NCBI GenBank assembly: GCA_937868035.1
Contig: CALMLK010000309.1
Coordinates: 1 to 13,279, forward strand
Reading direction: 5' to 3'
Source of the DNA: an uncultured Alphaproteobacteria bacterium
GTDB lineage: Bacteria > Pseudomonadota > Alphaproteobacteria > Rhizobiales > Aestuariivirgaceae
DNA length: 13,279 nucleotides
The notes under the pieces are model-generated. The model made no database searches. It was not told where the DNA came from and saw only the letters and a program-made list of their open reading frames with translations. Shown here in pieces: positions 8,201 to 13,279 of this stretch; position 1 is the first letter of the stretch, and every line of letters begins with the position of its first letter. The translations under genes and the position numbers were made by a program.

Positions 8201-10231
8201 TTTGCCGATGGCATTCGCGTACTGGCCGGTGAAATTCTCGGTCAGCTGCTCTGTCGATCCGCGCAGAGTTTCGATCAAGGTGTTGGTGCGCTGGTCAACA
8301 TTGCCGGTGAGTGCGGCAACGGTGCTGTCCAGTTTGCCGATGGCATCGGCATAGCTGGAATTGAAGCCGCCGGTGAGTTCGCCCGTGGCTTCACGCATGG
8401 CCTGCAGCAGGCTCTGCGCATGGTTGTCCACCGTGCCGGTGAGATGGGAGACGGTCTTGTCGAAGCGGTCGATGGCTCCCCCATAAGTCGAGTCGAAAGT
8501 GCCCGTGAGTTCGGCCGAAGCATCGCGCATCGTTGCCACGAAGGAATTGGCGTGGTCGTCGATACGCTTTCCGATCTGGGCCGCGGAGGTGTCGAACTTC
8601 GAAATCGCACTGCCGAACGTCGCATCGAAGGTGTTGGTAAGTGAATCCGTGGCGTTGCGCATCGTGTCCGAGATGGCGTTGGCCTGGTCGGCGATGTGGG
8701 AGCTGAGGGCCGAGGATGCCTGCTCGATCCGCGTCGCATAGGTGGCGCCCGACGAGTCGAGTTGCGACAGGAACTGGTTGCCGGACTGGTCGAGGCCCGC
8801 AAGAATTTGCGTGCCCGCAACATTGATGCGGTCAGCAAGACGGTTCGTGGCGTTGTCGAAATTGCCCGTGATCTGCGAGGCCGCCTGGTCGACGAAAGTG
8901 GTGAGGTCGGTGCGCGACTGGGCGACACGGTTGATGAAATCTGCGGAAACGTTCTGCAAGCCCTGGGTCACCTGGGCACGGCTGTCCTCGATCTTCTGCG
9001 AGGTATCGATGCCGGCGCGCTCGATCAGGCTTGCGATCTCGCTCGTCGTGGCTTTCAGGTGATAACCGATGTTGTCGCTGATGGTGCCGACGGTCTGCTG
9101 CAGTTCGCCTGCGGCCAGCTTGATCTGGCTGGCGCTGGCGCCGCTCAGGCGTTCAATGGTGGCGCCCACATCGTTGTTGGCCATGGCGATCTGGTCGGCG
9201 CTCTGGCGCATCAGCTGGATGAGGTTGGCCTCCATGCCCTTGACCTCGCCGCCAAACTTGCGGGACTCGGTGCCGAGCGTGTTGGCGGCGGCATTCAGGA
9301 TCTGCACGTAGTCCTGAAGCTGCGTGGAGAAGCCGCGGAAGTCATTGAGCAGCATGGTGGACATGCGCTCGAACTGGGAGGAGTGGCCGCCGATCTCCTG
9401 TCCGGCCATGGCAGCGCGGGTGGAGACGTCTTCAATGGTGCGGGCAAGTTCAACGGTCGAGCCCTTCAGGCCATCCTCAAGGCGCGAGAAGGTGGACAGG
9501 GCCACGTTGATGACCTGGCTCAGATTGTTGGTGTTGCTTTCGAGGCGCTGCAGCAAGGGTGCTGCTTCGCCACCCACAAGCTGGCTCGTCTGCTGCAGCG
9601 CTGCACGCTGGCTTTCGAGGCCGTTGACCAGGCTGCGGATGCGGTCTTCATTGGCTCCGAAGGCGCGTTCGACGGCGGAGATTTCCTTGTGAACGATTTC
9701 CTCAAGCGCGGCTGCGCGCTGGTAGGCGTGTTCCACGCCACCGACGAGAAGGTCGACCTCATGACGCACGTTCTGCGCAATCGAGGTGAGGCCCTCGGCC
9801 GCGACATCCTGCGGCCGGAGCAGGCGCACCGACGACTGCACCAGAATTTCAGAAACCTGACGCATGCGCTGGGCGTGCCAGAGGTAATAGGAAAGGGTGA
9901 AGACAACGGCCATCGGCCCGAACAGCAGCAGCACCATGGCGAGCACATTGGTGTCCGCGGCAATGCGGCCGTTGATGAAATCGACAACCATTGTCCGGTT
10001 GGCGATCAGGAAGAGGAAGCCCCAGACGATCGAAATCACAATCGCCGGAACATAGACGTTGTAGCTGGGCTGCCGGCGCAGCCGTGCCAGCATCATGGCC
10101 GTGGCAGGGTCATTCTCGTTGGCGGGCCGGCTGCGAATCTGCGGTTCGGCCGCCGTGGCGGGGCGTTCCGTTTCGGCCTGCAAGGCAGCAAACCGTTCCC
10201 TGCGTCCCTTGTCAGAAGAATTCTTCGCCAT
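5279..10231 (-). CDS. Giant membrane-anchored coiled-coil protein, GPR/RgsE-like growth-pole scaffold (apolipoprotein-like repeats)
   Basis: The 1650-residue protein has four parts. Residues 1-55 are a charged cytoplasmic tail. Two membrane helices follow (about 58-79 and 95-120), with basic residues on the inner sides (LARLRRQ, HAQRMRQ), so the long remainder should be cytoplasmic. Residues about 125-1420 are almost proline-free helix with 11-residue periodicity. They include a 44-residue array (498-849) and regular hendecads (973-1104). A Pro/Gly/Ser linker (about 1425-1455) leads to a C-terminal domain (about 1540-1650), with EKRYGSGEKGIYTQRL and a tail reading GEVYLMLAEVSGRV. Architecture and length recall GPR of Agrobacterium tumefaciens, which forms a ring at the growth pole, and RgsE of Sinorhizobium meliloti. 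Such proteins are often auto-annotated as kinesin or apolipoprotein. It is not a chemoreceptor: no HAMP domain or signalling tip is seen. The start ATG has GGTGAG upstream. Orthology is inferred from recalled family features, not from alignment. Confidence 0.85.
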   Translation of the reverse strand: MAKNSSDKGRRERFAALQAETERPATAAEPQIRSRPANENDPATAMMLARLRRQPSYNVYVPAIVISIVWGFLFLIANRTMVVDFINGRIAADTNVLAMVLLLFGPMAVVFTLSYYLWHAQRMRQVSEILVQSSVRLLRPQDVAAEGLTSIAQNVRHEVDLLVGGVEHAYQRAAALEEIVHKEISAVERAFGANEDRIRSLVNGLESQRAALQQTSQLVGGEAAPLLQRLESNTNNLSQVINVALSTFSRLEDGLKGSTVELARTIEDVSTRAAMAGQEIGGHSSQFERMSTMLLNDFRGFSTQLQDYVQILNAAANTLGTESRKFGGEVKGMEANLIQLMRQSADQIAMANNDVGATIERLSGASASQIKLAAGELQQTVGTISDNIGYHLKATTSEIASLIERAGIDTSQKIEDSRAQVTQGLQNVSADFINRVAQSRTDLTTFVDQAASQITGNFDNATNRLADRINVAGTQILAGLDQSGNQFLSQLDSSGATYATRIEQASSALSSHIADQANAISDTMRNATDSLTNTFDATFGSAISKFDTSAAQIGKRIDDHANSFVATMRDASAELTGTFDSTYGGAIDRFDKTVSHLTGTVDNHAQSLLQAMREATGELTGGFNSSYADAIGKLDSTVAALTGNVDQRTNTLIETLRGSTEQLTENFTGQYANAIGKLDTTVAALSGNVDQRTNTLIETLRGSAEQLTESFTGQYADAISKLDKTVSGINTTIDSHTGTFVTALRDATTAVTGSFETTYNSAVDRLDRTGETFGQQVTQYSNTLMGAMKDASEQINNSMAGTVTNTLDRMDSHAAALGAHIEKHASAITGTLKTSTESLTTTFSGAFSQAMGTFDNSLSLAVSKLENVSGATSQKISEVTSLVSHQLQSTGASVNDILVATSGTIASHLKETSEIVSQQMQDSGLALSASIENSGGVVTDRLISISGEFMDKLGTARDGMIQVLESSAGSLTDRLKDTSMQLYGRLEQTSLHINDQLESVALRINENIDATAGVVTTRVADVTQSLTSKLDVSSSQLGNLLEATEARLGVQLEQATSDLTNLFTSNTNRMADNLTETARDLGERFDIASGHLERVTSDVTNRLTSSSDRFVTSIDQASSEMESTFGKAQNAFAEGLGNTAMEIKGRFEQETGLLSDRIDRAATEFTAAADASTGKIDEAHRKFSHHIETANTYLADQLASAAGDIDQRLESISMQLTGKLEVTGTRISERLDDVTSLVDRSIDKFNAEMERMLSNRREVLDSLISETSRRAGEVDQVMSSYMNMIEESLNAAENRSRDISRVVSEQTNVAIARLEEELKRLEGSSSGQVNQAARLLREQHERALASMNEMLSSTASDFQQTAQDMRITAQQVVKDIDSARNELKRAVIDLPEETRSNADAMRRVVADQIAALNALSDVVRRQSGTLDFSTPSTSYTPSYGGGGGRTPPGSSSGKSEGAAFSAPASGTLSALKKDPERISDRNEPRNQGLEGTMAQIAASVEALAGGKPQQRAPARPAALPALAADTGAIAKEISTATQKLHGSSREIVEAVDGGLPRDLEKRYGSGEKGIYTQRLHDSRGKRNVKNLTARYAEERLLRSRINGYIRLFERLMDTLAELPGGSATIDEVLASQSGEVYLMLAEVSGRVQNQ
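6920..7315 (-). repeat. Twelve consecutive hendecad (11-residue) repeats in the giant coiled-coil gene
   Basis: Residues 973-1104 divide into twelve 11-residue units without a gap, for example GRLEQTSLHIN, DQLESVALRIN, SKLDVSSSQLG and VQLEQATSDLT. Hydrophobic residues recur at positions 3 and 10, and small residues (Ser, Thr, Val, Ala) at 6 and 7. The pattern predicts an amphipathic helix with 11/3 periodicity, as in apolipoproteins and straight hendecad coiled coils. Weaker hendecads in a shifted phase continue to about residue 1245. Confidence 0.8.
7685..8740 (-). repeat. Eight tandem 132-bp (44-residue) repeat units inside the giant coiled-coil gene
   Basis: Units begin at residues 498, 542, 586, 630, 674, 718, 762 and 806, with no change in spacing. 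Each starts near a hydrophobic-x-Lys/Arg-hydrophobic-Asp core (AISKFD, AIDRFD, AIGKLD, AVDRLD, TLDRMD) and ends near LTxxFxxxY. Forty-four residues equal four hendecads. The two closest units, aligned as 8089-8220 and 8221-8352, differ at 15 of 132 bases by my count. The other units are clearly related only at protein level. This points to old expansion with a more recent duplication or gene conversion in the centre. Confidence 0.88.
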
Positions 10232-10297
10232 GCTCTCACCCGCACTCGTTACGTCACAGACTTGCCGCGACTATTGTCCCCACCCATCAGACAACCA

Positions 10298-10318
10298 CAA
10301 CGCGATACCGATGCGTTG
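10298..10318. repeat. Inverted repeat CAACGC-N9-GCGTTG upstream of the giant gene
   Basis: Perfect 6-bp arms (10298-10303 and 10313-10318) surround a 9-base spacer, about 70 bp before the start codon at 10231. The left arm overlaps the -35 element of a weak predicted minus-strand promoter. It could be an operator or a hairpin in the leader, or chance. Confidence 0.3.
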
Positions 10319-10521
10319 CGGGGCCACCGCCTGATCCGGGCATTGCCACCATATTAACCTAATGAGTCCGGGGCTTGAACCCTTTGCAGGCCGGCATCTG
10401 GGGGTAAATGAAAGTTTGGTTAAAAATGTGGAGCGAATTGATTCGATTCGGGAAACTTCCCCTCAACCATAGAATTTCACTCTATTTCATTGTCTTTACG
10501 GCAAATTCGGGTTTCCATGCC

Positions 10522-10528
10522 GAGGGGA
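10522..10528 (+). promoter_or_regulatory. Ribosome binding site that decides the TTG start of the HPt gene
   Basis: GAGGGGA sits 7 nt before a TTG codon at 10536. The nearby ATG at 10517 is in a different frame, and the next in-frame ATG is residue 59, inside the HPt domain. TTG is therefore the only sensible start. Confidence 0.65.
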
Positions 10529-10535
10529 ATCCACG

Positions 10536-10913
10536 TTGTCCGCCGTCAATTACAAGCTGTCCGTCACACAACCAGAACTGGTCCAGCGGCTCACGTTCGA
10601 TGAGGGACATTTTTCCCGCCAGACCTTCGGTGATCCGGATCTGCAGCGAGAGATCATCCAGCTTTTCCTCGGGCAAGTGAAAGACGCGCGCAATGCGCTG
10701 TCGCGGCCAATGACGACGACGGCCTGGCGTTTCCTCACCCATACACTCAAGGGCGCGGCGGCCTCCGTCGGTGCCTCGCGCATGGCGCAGATGGCGTCGG
10801 AATGGGAACTGGCGGGCTCACCGCAGGACCCCGCGTTGCGCGATGAAATCCTGATGGCCTTCGAGGCGGAAGCCAAGGCCTTTGGCGAAGCCGTCCGGCC
10901 TTTCTGCGATTGA
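10536..10913 (+). CDS. Stand-alone HPt (histidine phosphotransfer) domain protein
   Basis: The 125-residue cytoplasmic protein is a single HPt domain. The phosphorylation motif is THTLKGAAASVGA, with His69 as the phosphate-accepting residue in the H-x-L-K-G signature. Helix-forming segments on both sides (residues 33-57 and 79-122) would build the four-helix bundle. HPt proteins relay phosphate between hybrid histidine kinases and response regulators. No kinase or receiver domain is present in this window, so the partners are unknown. Translation starts at TTG with a good GAGGGGA site. The gene is divergent from the giant coiled-coil gene across 304 bp and is followed 100 bp later by the ferredoxin gene in the same direction. 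Residues 8-25 resemble no HPt motif and may form an N-terminal helix. The family call is firm; the pathway is not known. Confidence 0.87.
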   Translation: MSAVNYKLSVTQPELVQRLTFDEGHFSRQTFGDPDLQREIIQLFLGQVKDARNALSRPMTTTAWRFLTHTLKGAAASVGASRMAQMASEWELAGSPQDPALRDEILMAFEAEAKAFGEAVRPFCD

Positions 10914-10922
10914 CACTGGTGC

Positions 10923-10936
10923 GCCCTGCGCAGGGC
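10923..10936. other. Perfect 14-bp palindrome between the HPt and ferredoxin genes
   Basis: GCCCTGCGCAGGGC begins 10 bp after the HPt stop codon. It could form a five-pair GC-rich hairpin with a four-base loop. No T-run follows, so it is not a classical intrinsic terminator. It may be a weak or attenuating hairpin, an mRNA-stabilising 3' end, or a dyad protein-binding site. Confidence 0.4.
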
Positions 10937-10980
10937 TCGTCCCCGTCAGCGCGGTTGCCAGCCGCAAGCAGTTCTCCTAA

Positions 10981-11334
<354 letters not shown>

Positions 11335-11337
11335 GAT

Positions 11338-13143
11338 TTAGCGCGACGGATTGCGCGGCAGCCGATTGCGCAGTTTGCGCCGCGCCTCGCTCACGGCCTC
11401 GCGGCGGTTGGGACGTCCGAGCAGCTTGCGGAAACCGTCGCGGCGCTCGTGCACGGCGGCAATTGCCAGTCCCATGGGCACCCCCGTTTCCACCAGCAGC
11501 GCTTCTCCGAGTTGCAGGCTCGATTCGATCGTTTCCGGAACCGCTTCGGTGACGCCTGCGAGATAAAGCTTCATGGCATGACGCTCGTCTCTCGCACGCG
11601 CGATGATCTTGAGTTTCGGATTTTCCTTTCGGGCGATGCGAACAATTTCCTCCGCCTTGGCCGGGTTGTCCATGGTGACGGCCAGCGACTGGGCTGTTTC
11701 CAGTCCGCACTTGGCGAGAAACACGGGGTCGGCGGCATTTCCGTAGAAGACGTTCCTGCCATCCTTGTGATGCTGGCTGACAGCCTGCACATCCTGGTCG
11801 ATGGCGAGATAGCTGAGGCCATGTTCCTCCAGCATTGAGGCGATGAGCGAACCGACGCGGCCGAAGCCCGCGATGATGACCTTCGGTTCTTCGCCCTCCG
11901 GCACTGCGGGCGGCGGCAGTGTGGTAGCCGTGGCATTCTTGCGCAGGGAATTCACCACGGGCCTTGTGGCACGTCCGATCAGCGGCAGGGTGAACATGGT
12001 GATCGACACGACCAGAAGCGCGCTGCTCATGTCGGCGCCCGTCACCAATCCGAGGGCTGTGGCGGAGCCGATGATCACGAAGGCGAATTCGCCGCACGGT
12101 CCGAGAAGGAATGCCGTCTCTACTGCCGCATGCCGCGCCACGCGAAAGGCGCGTGCAAGCCCGAAGATCAGCGCGGCCTTGATGAGCACCAATGCGGCCG
12201 CCACACCCAGGATGCGCCAAGGATCCGCAAGGATGCCATGCATGTCGAGGCTCAGGCCCACGAGCAGGAAGAAGAGGCCGAGCAGCAGCCCCTTGAAGGG
12301 TTCGATGATGGCTTCCACGGCACGGCGGTATTCCGTTTCCGCGAGCATGAGGCCGGCGATGAAGGCGCCGAGTGACATCGAAAGTCCCGCCGCTGTGGCG
12401 ATGGCGCCCGTACCGATGGCGATGAAGAGCACTGCCGCCATGAACAATTCGGGACTCTCGCTCATCGTCACCAGTTTGAGGATGGGCCGCAGGGCATAGC
12501 GCCCGACCGCAACGATCAAGGCAACGGCCGCGGCAGTCTGTACGAAGGCGAGGCCGATGCTGGTGACAAGGCTGCCACCCGCCGGCTGTGACATAATGCC
12601 GACGAGGATCAGCATGGGAATGATGGCGAGGTCCTGGAACAGCAGGACAGCGAAACTTGTGCGTCCGGCCTGGGAGCCCAGGCGCTTTTCGCTGGAGAAC
12701 ATCTGCACGACGATCGCCGTCGATGACAGTGACACCGCCATGCCGATCACCAGTGCCTGCTGTTGCGTGAAGCCGAGCAGCAGGGCCGCACCGGTCAACA
12801 GCAACACTGAGGCCAGCACCTGCAAGCCGCCCAGCCCGAAGACCAGCCGTTTCATGGTGAGGAGGCGTTCCGGAGACAACTCAAGCCCGATCAGGAAGAG
12901 CAGGAACACAACGCCCAGTTCCGCCAGTGCGGCAATGGATGTGCCGTTGGCGATCGCCAATGTGGAAAGCCACGGCCAATAGACCGCAAGTTGTCCGAGC
13001 ACCTGCGGCCCCAGCAGCACGCCCACCAGCATGAAGCCCAGGATATTGTTTATGCCGATGCGTTTCAGCAGCGGAATGGCAACACCCGCTGTGCCGAGAA
13101 CAATGAGAGCTTCCTTGAAATGCGCAACCGATTCAGCAACCAT
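11338..13143 (-). CDS. Monovalent cation:proton antiporter, CPA2 family, KefB/KefC-like with TrkA-N (RCK) domain
   Basis: The 601-residue inner-membrane protein exports K+ or exchanges a monovalent cation for protons. Residues 10-about 400 form a 12- to 13-helix Na/H-exchanger-type domain with FLIGLELSPERL (83-94), LSSTAIVVQ (139-147) and the ion-binding FQDLAIIPML (169-178). The very typical IEPFKGLLLGLFFLLVG lies at 280-296. After a Pro-rich linker (410-418), a Rossmann NAD(H)-binding TrkA-N domain starts at KVIIAGFGRVGS (421-432). The acidic end IDQD (448-451) suits adenine-ribose binding. In E. coli KefC the inhibitory loop reads HALESDIEP; here the corresponding stretch is RAVEAIIEP, so Asp264 of the loop is not conserved. 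No KefF/KefG partner is adjacent. The ATG at 13143 is chosen because it gives the family N-terminus; extensions to 13203 or 13227 would overlap the divergent peptidase gene. Confidence 0.93.
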   Translation of the reverse strand: MVAESVAHFKEALIVLGTAGVAIPLLKRIGINNILGFMLVGVLLGPQVLGQLAVYWPWLSTLAIANGTSIAALAELGVVFLLFLIGLELSPERLLTMKRLVFGLGGLQVLASVLLLTGAALLLGFTQQQALVIGMAVSLSSTAIVVQMFSSEKRLGSQAGRTSFAVLLFQDLAIIPMLILVGIMSQPAGGSLVTSIGLAFVQTAAAVALIVAVGRYALRPILKLVTMSESPELFMAAVLFIAIGTGAIATAAGLSMSLGAFIAGLMLAETEYRRAVEAIIEPFKGLLLGLFFLLVGLSLDMHGILADPWRILGVAAALVLIKAALIFGLARAFRVARHAAVETAFLLGPCGEFAFVIIGSATALGLVTGADMSSALLVVSITMFTLPLIGRATRPVVNSLRKNATATTLPPPAVPEGEEPKVIIAGFGRVGSLIASMLEEHGLSYLAIDQDVQAVSQHHKDGRNVFYGNAADPVFLAKCGLETAQSLAVTMDNPAKAEEIVRIARKENPKLKIIARARDERHAMKLYLAGVTEAVPETIESSLQLGEALLVETGVPMGLAIAAVHERRDGFRKLLGRPNRREAVSEARRKLRNRLPRNPSR

Positions 13144-13176
13144 GGACCTGTTAAACCGGGTTGGCCGCCGCAACTC

Positions 13177-13182
13177 AAGGAG
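13177..13182 (+). promoter_or_regulatory. Ribosome binding site AAGGAG of the partial peptidase gene
   Basis: AAGGAG lies 6 nt before the ATG at 13189. It is one of the clearest Shine-Dalgarno sites in the window and supports a real gene start so near the edge. Confidence 0.7.
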
Positions 13183-13188
13183 AGCTGT

Positions 13189-13279
13189 ATGTCTTCGATC
13201 CATTGGAAGAAAACGCCAGCGGGCCACTTGCGTGGGCGCGGGCTGGGATTGCCCTTCCCGGGCGAGCCGGGCAAGTTCA
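13189..13279 (+). CDS. P1 (DmpA) family peptidase, N-terminal 30 codons (cut by window edge)
   Basis: The reading frame opens at an ATG with a strong AAGGAG site and stays open to the right edge. Residues 14-30 read RGRGLGLPFPGEPGKF, which resembles the N-terminal RARDLGIPFxGTPGPxNAITDV segment of P1 peptidases. This family includes the D-aminopeptidase DmpA and the beta-peptidyl aminopeptidases, which cleave themselves into two chains by an N-terminal-nucleophile mechanism. The catalytic serine lies beyond the window, so activity cannot be judged. The first 12 residues (SSIHWKKTPAG...) are hydrophilic and show no signal peptide, which suggests a cytoplasmic enzyme. The gene is divergent from the antiporter, with 45 bp between the two start codons. 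The assignment rests on a short stretch. Confidence 0.6.
   Translation, partial: MSSIHWKKTPAGHLRGRGLGLPFPGEPGKF

Larger units (their letters stand above)
10232..10535. other. 304-bp divergent intergenic region between the giant coiled-coil gene and the HPt gene
   Basis: No ORF with a plausible start and ribosome site is present, and no RNA gene is recognised. The half next to the HPt gene (about 10410-10510) is clearly AT-richer than its surroundings, as expected for promoters. I see a 6-bp inverted repeat at 10298-10318, a GGGAA/TTCCC inverted repeat at 10450-10461 and an ATAGA/TCTAT inverted repeat at 10469-10485. Two TTAAC half-sites (10354-10358 on +, 10419-10423 on -) recall the CtrA motif. 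A weak minus-strand promoter (TTGTGG, 16 bp, GACAAT, spanning 10301 to 10274) may serve the giant gene, and TAGAAT at 10470-10475 could be a -10 element for the HPt gene. None of these is strong alone. Confidence 0.5.

Noticed and set aside
7478..8644. A 388-codon antisense open frame over the 132-bp repeats
   Set aside because: It also looks repetitive because the DNA repeats are a multiple of three long. No start signal or family resemblance is seen.
7685..8740. The tandem repeats as a CRISPR array or non-coding satellite
   Set aside because: Units are 132 bp, in frame and diverged in codon-like fashion, with no spacer structure. They are protein repeats.
5279..10231. The giant protein as a methyl-accepting chemotaxis protein
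   Set aside because: It is rich in Ser/Thr/Ala helices and has two membrane helices, but the periplasmic loop is only about 15 residues. No HAMP domain or conserved signalling hairpin tip is found, and periodicity is 11 rather than 7.
8696..10357. A 553-codon open frame on the plus strand, antisense to the giant coiled-coil gene
   Set aside because: It is a mirror of the high-GC repeat codons of the opposite strand. It has no ribosome site, no recognisable domain and a biased composition; the minus frame has membrane helices and repeats that make sense.

Overview
This window looks like chromosomal DNA of an alphaproteobacterium of the Hyphomicrobiales (Rhizobiales) type. The evidence is high GC with alphaproteobacterial codon use, an adrenodoxin-type ferredoxin, a periplasmic YcbB-type L,D-transpeptidase, a conserved alphaproteobacterial protein of unknown function, and above all a giant membrane-anchored coiled-coil protein resembling the growth-pole proteins GPR (Agrobacterium) and RgsE (Sinorhizobium). 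I cannot name the genus. No RNA gene, insertion sequence, prophage or CRISPR array is visible.

Layout. Positions 1-3054 are a minus-strand run, read from right to left: a protein of unknown function (3054-2269), a YkuD/YcbB L,D-transpeptidase (2194-923), a small serine hydrolase (883-269) and the start of a VOC-fold ring-cleaving-dioxygenase-like protein cut by the left edge (263-1). The last two are 5 bp apart and resemble the MhqD/MhqO pairing. An MFS transporter (3153-4331, +) is transcribed divergently from this run. It converges with a dipeptide epimerase-type enolase-superfamily gene (5271-4297, -), and the two genes overlap by 35 bp at their 3' ends. The epimerase lies 7 bp downstream of a 4953-bp gene (10231-5279, -) for a 1650-residue protein. 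That protein has two N-terminal membrane helices, a cytoplasmic rod built from 11-residue and 44-residue repeats, and a conserved-looking C-terminal domain. A 304-bp non-coding region separates it from a divergent stand-alone HPt phosphotransfer protein (10536-10913, +) and a [2Fe-2S] ferredoxin (11014-11334, +). A KefB/KefC-type antiporter (13143-11338, -) converges on the ferredoxin. The first 30 codons of a P1/DmpA-family peptidase (13189 onward, +) start divergently at the right edge.

Functional reading. Several genes concern the envelope. The L,D-transpeptidase cross-links peptidoglycan. The epimerase may act on murein-derived L-Ala-D-Glu or on N-acyl-glutamate. The giant protein is best explained as a growth-pole scaffold, and Rhizobiales grow from the pole using mainly L,D-transpeptidases. 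A direct link between these genes is inference from proximity and family knowledge. The strongest candidate for something new is the giant rod protein, with an exact 44-residue (132-bp) tandem array inside a longer hendecad rod.
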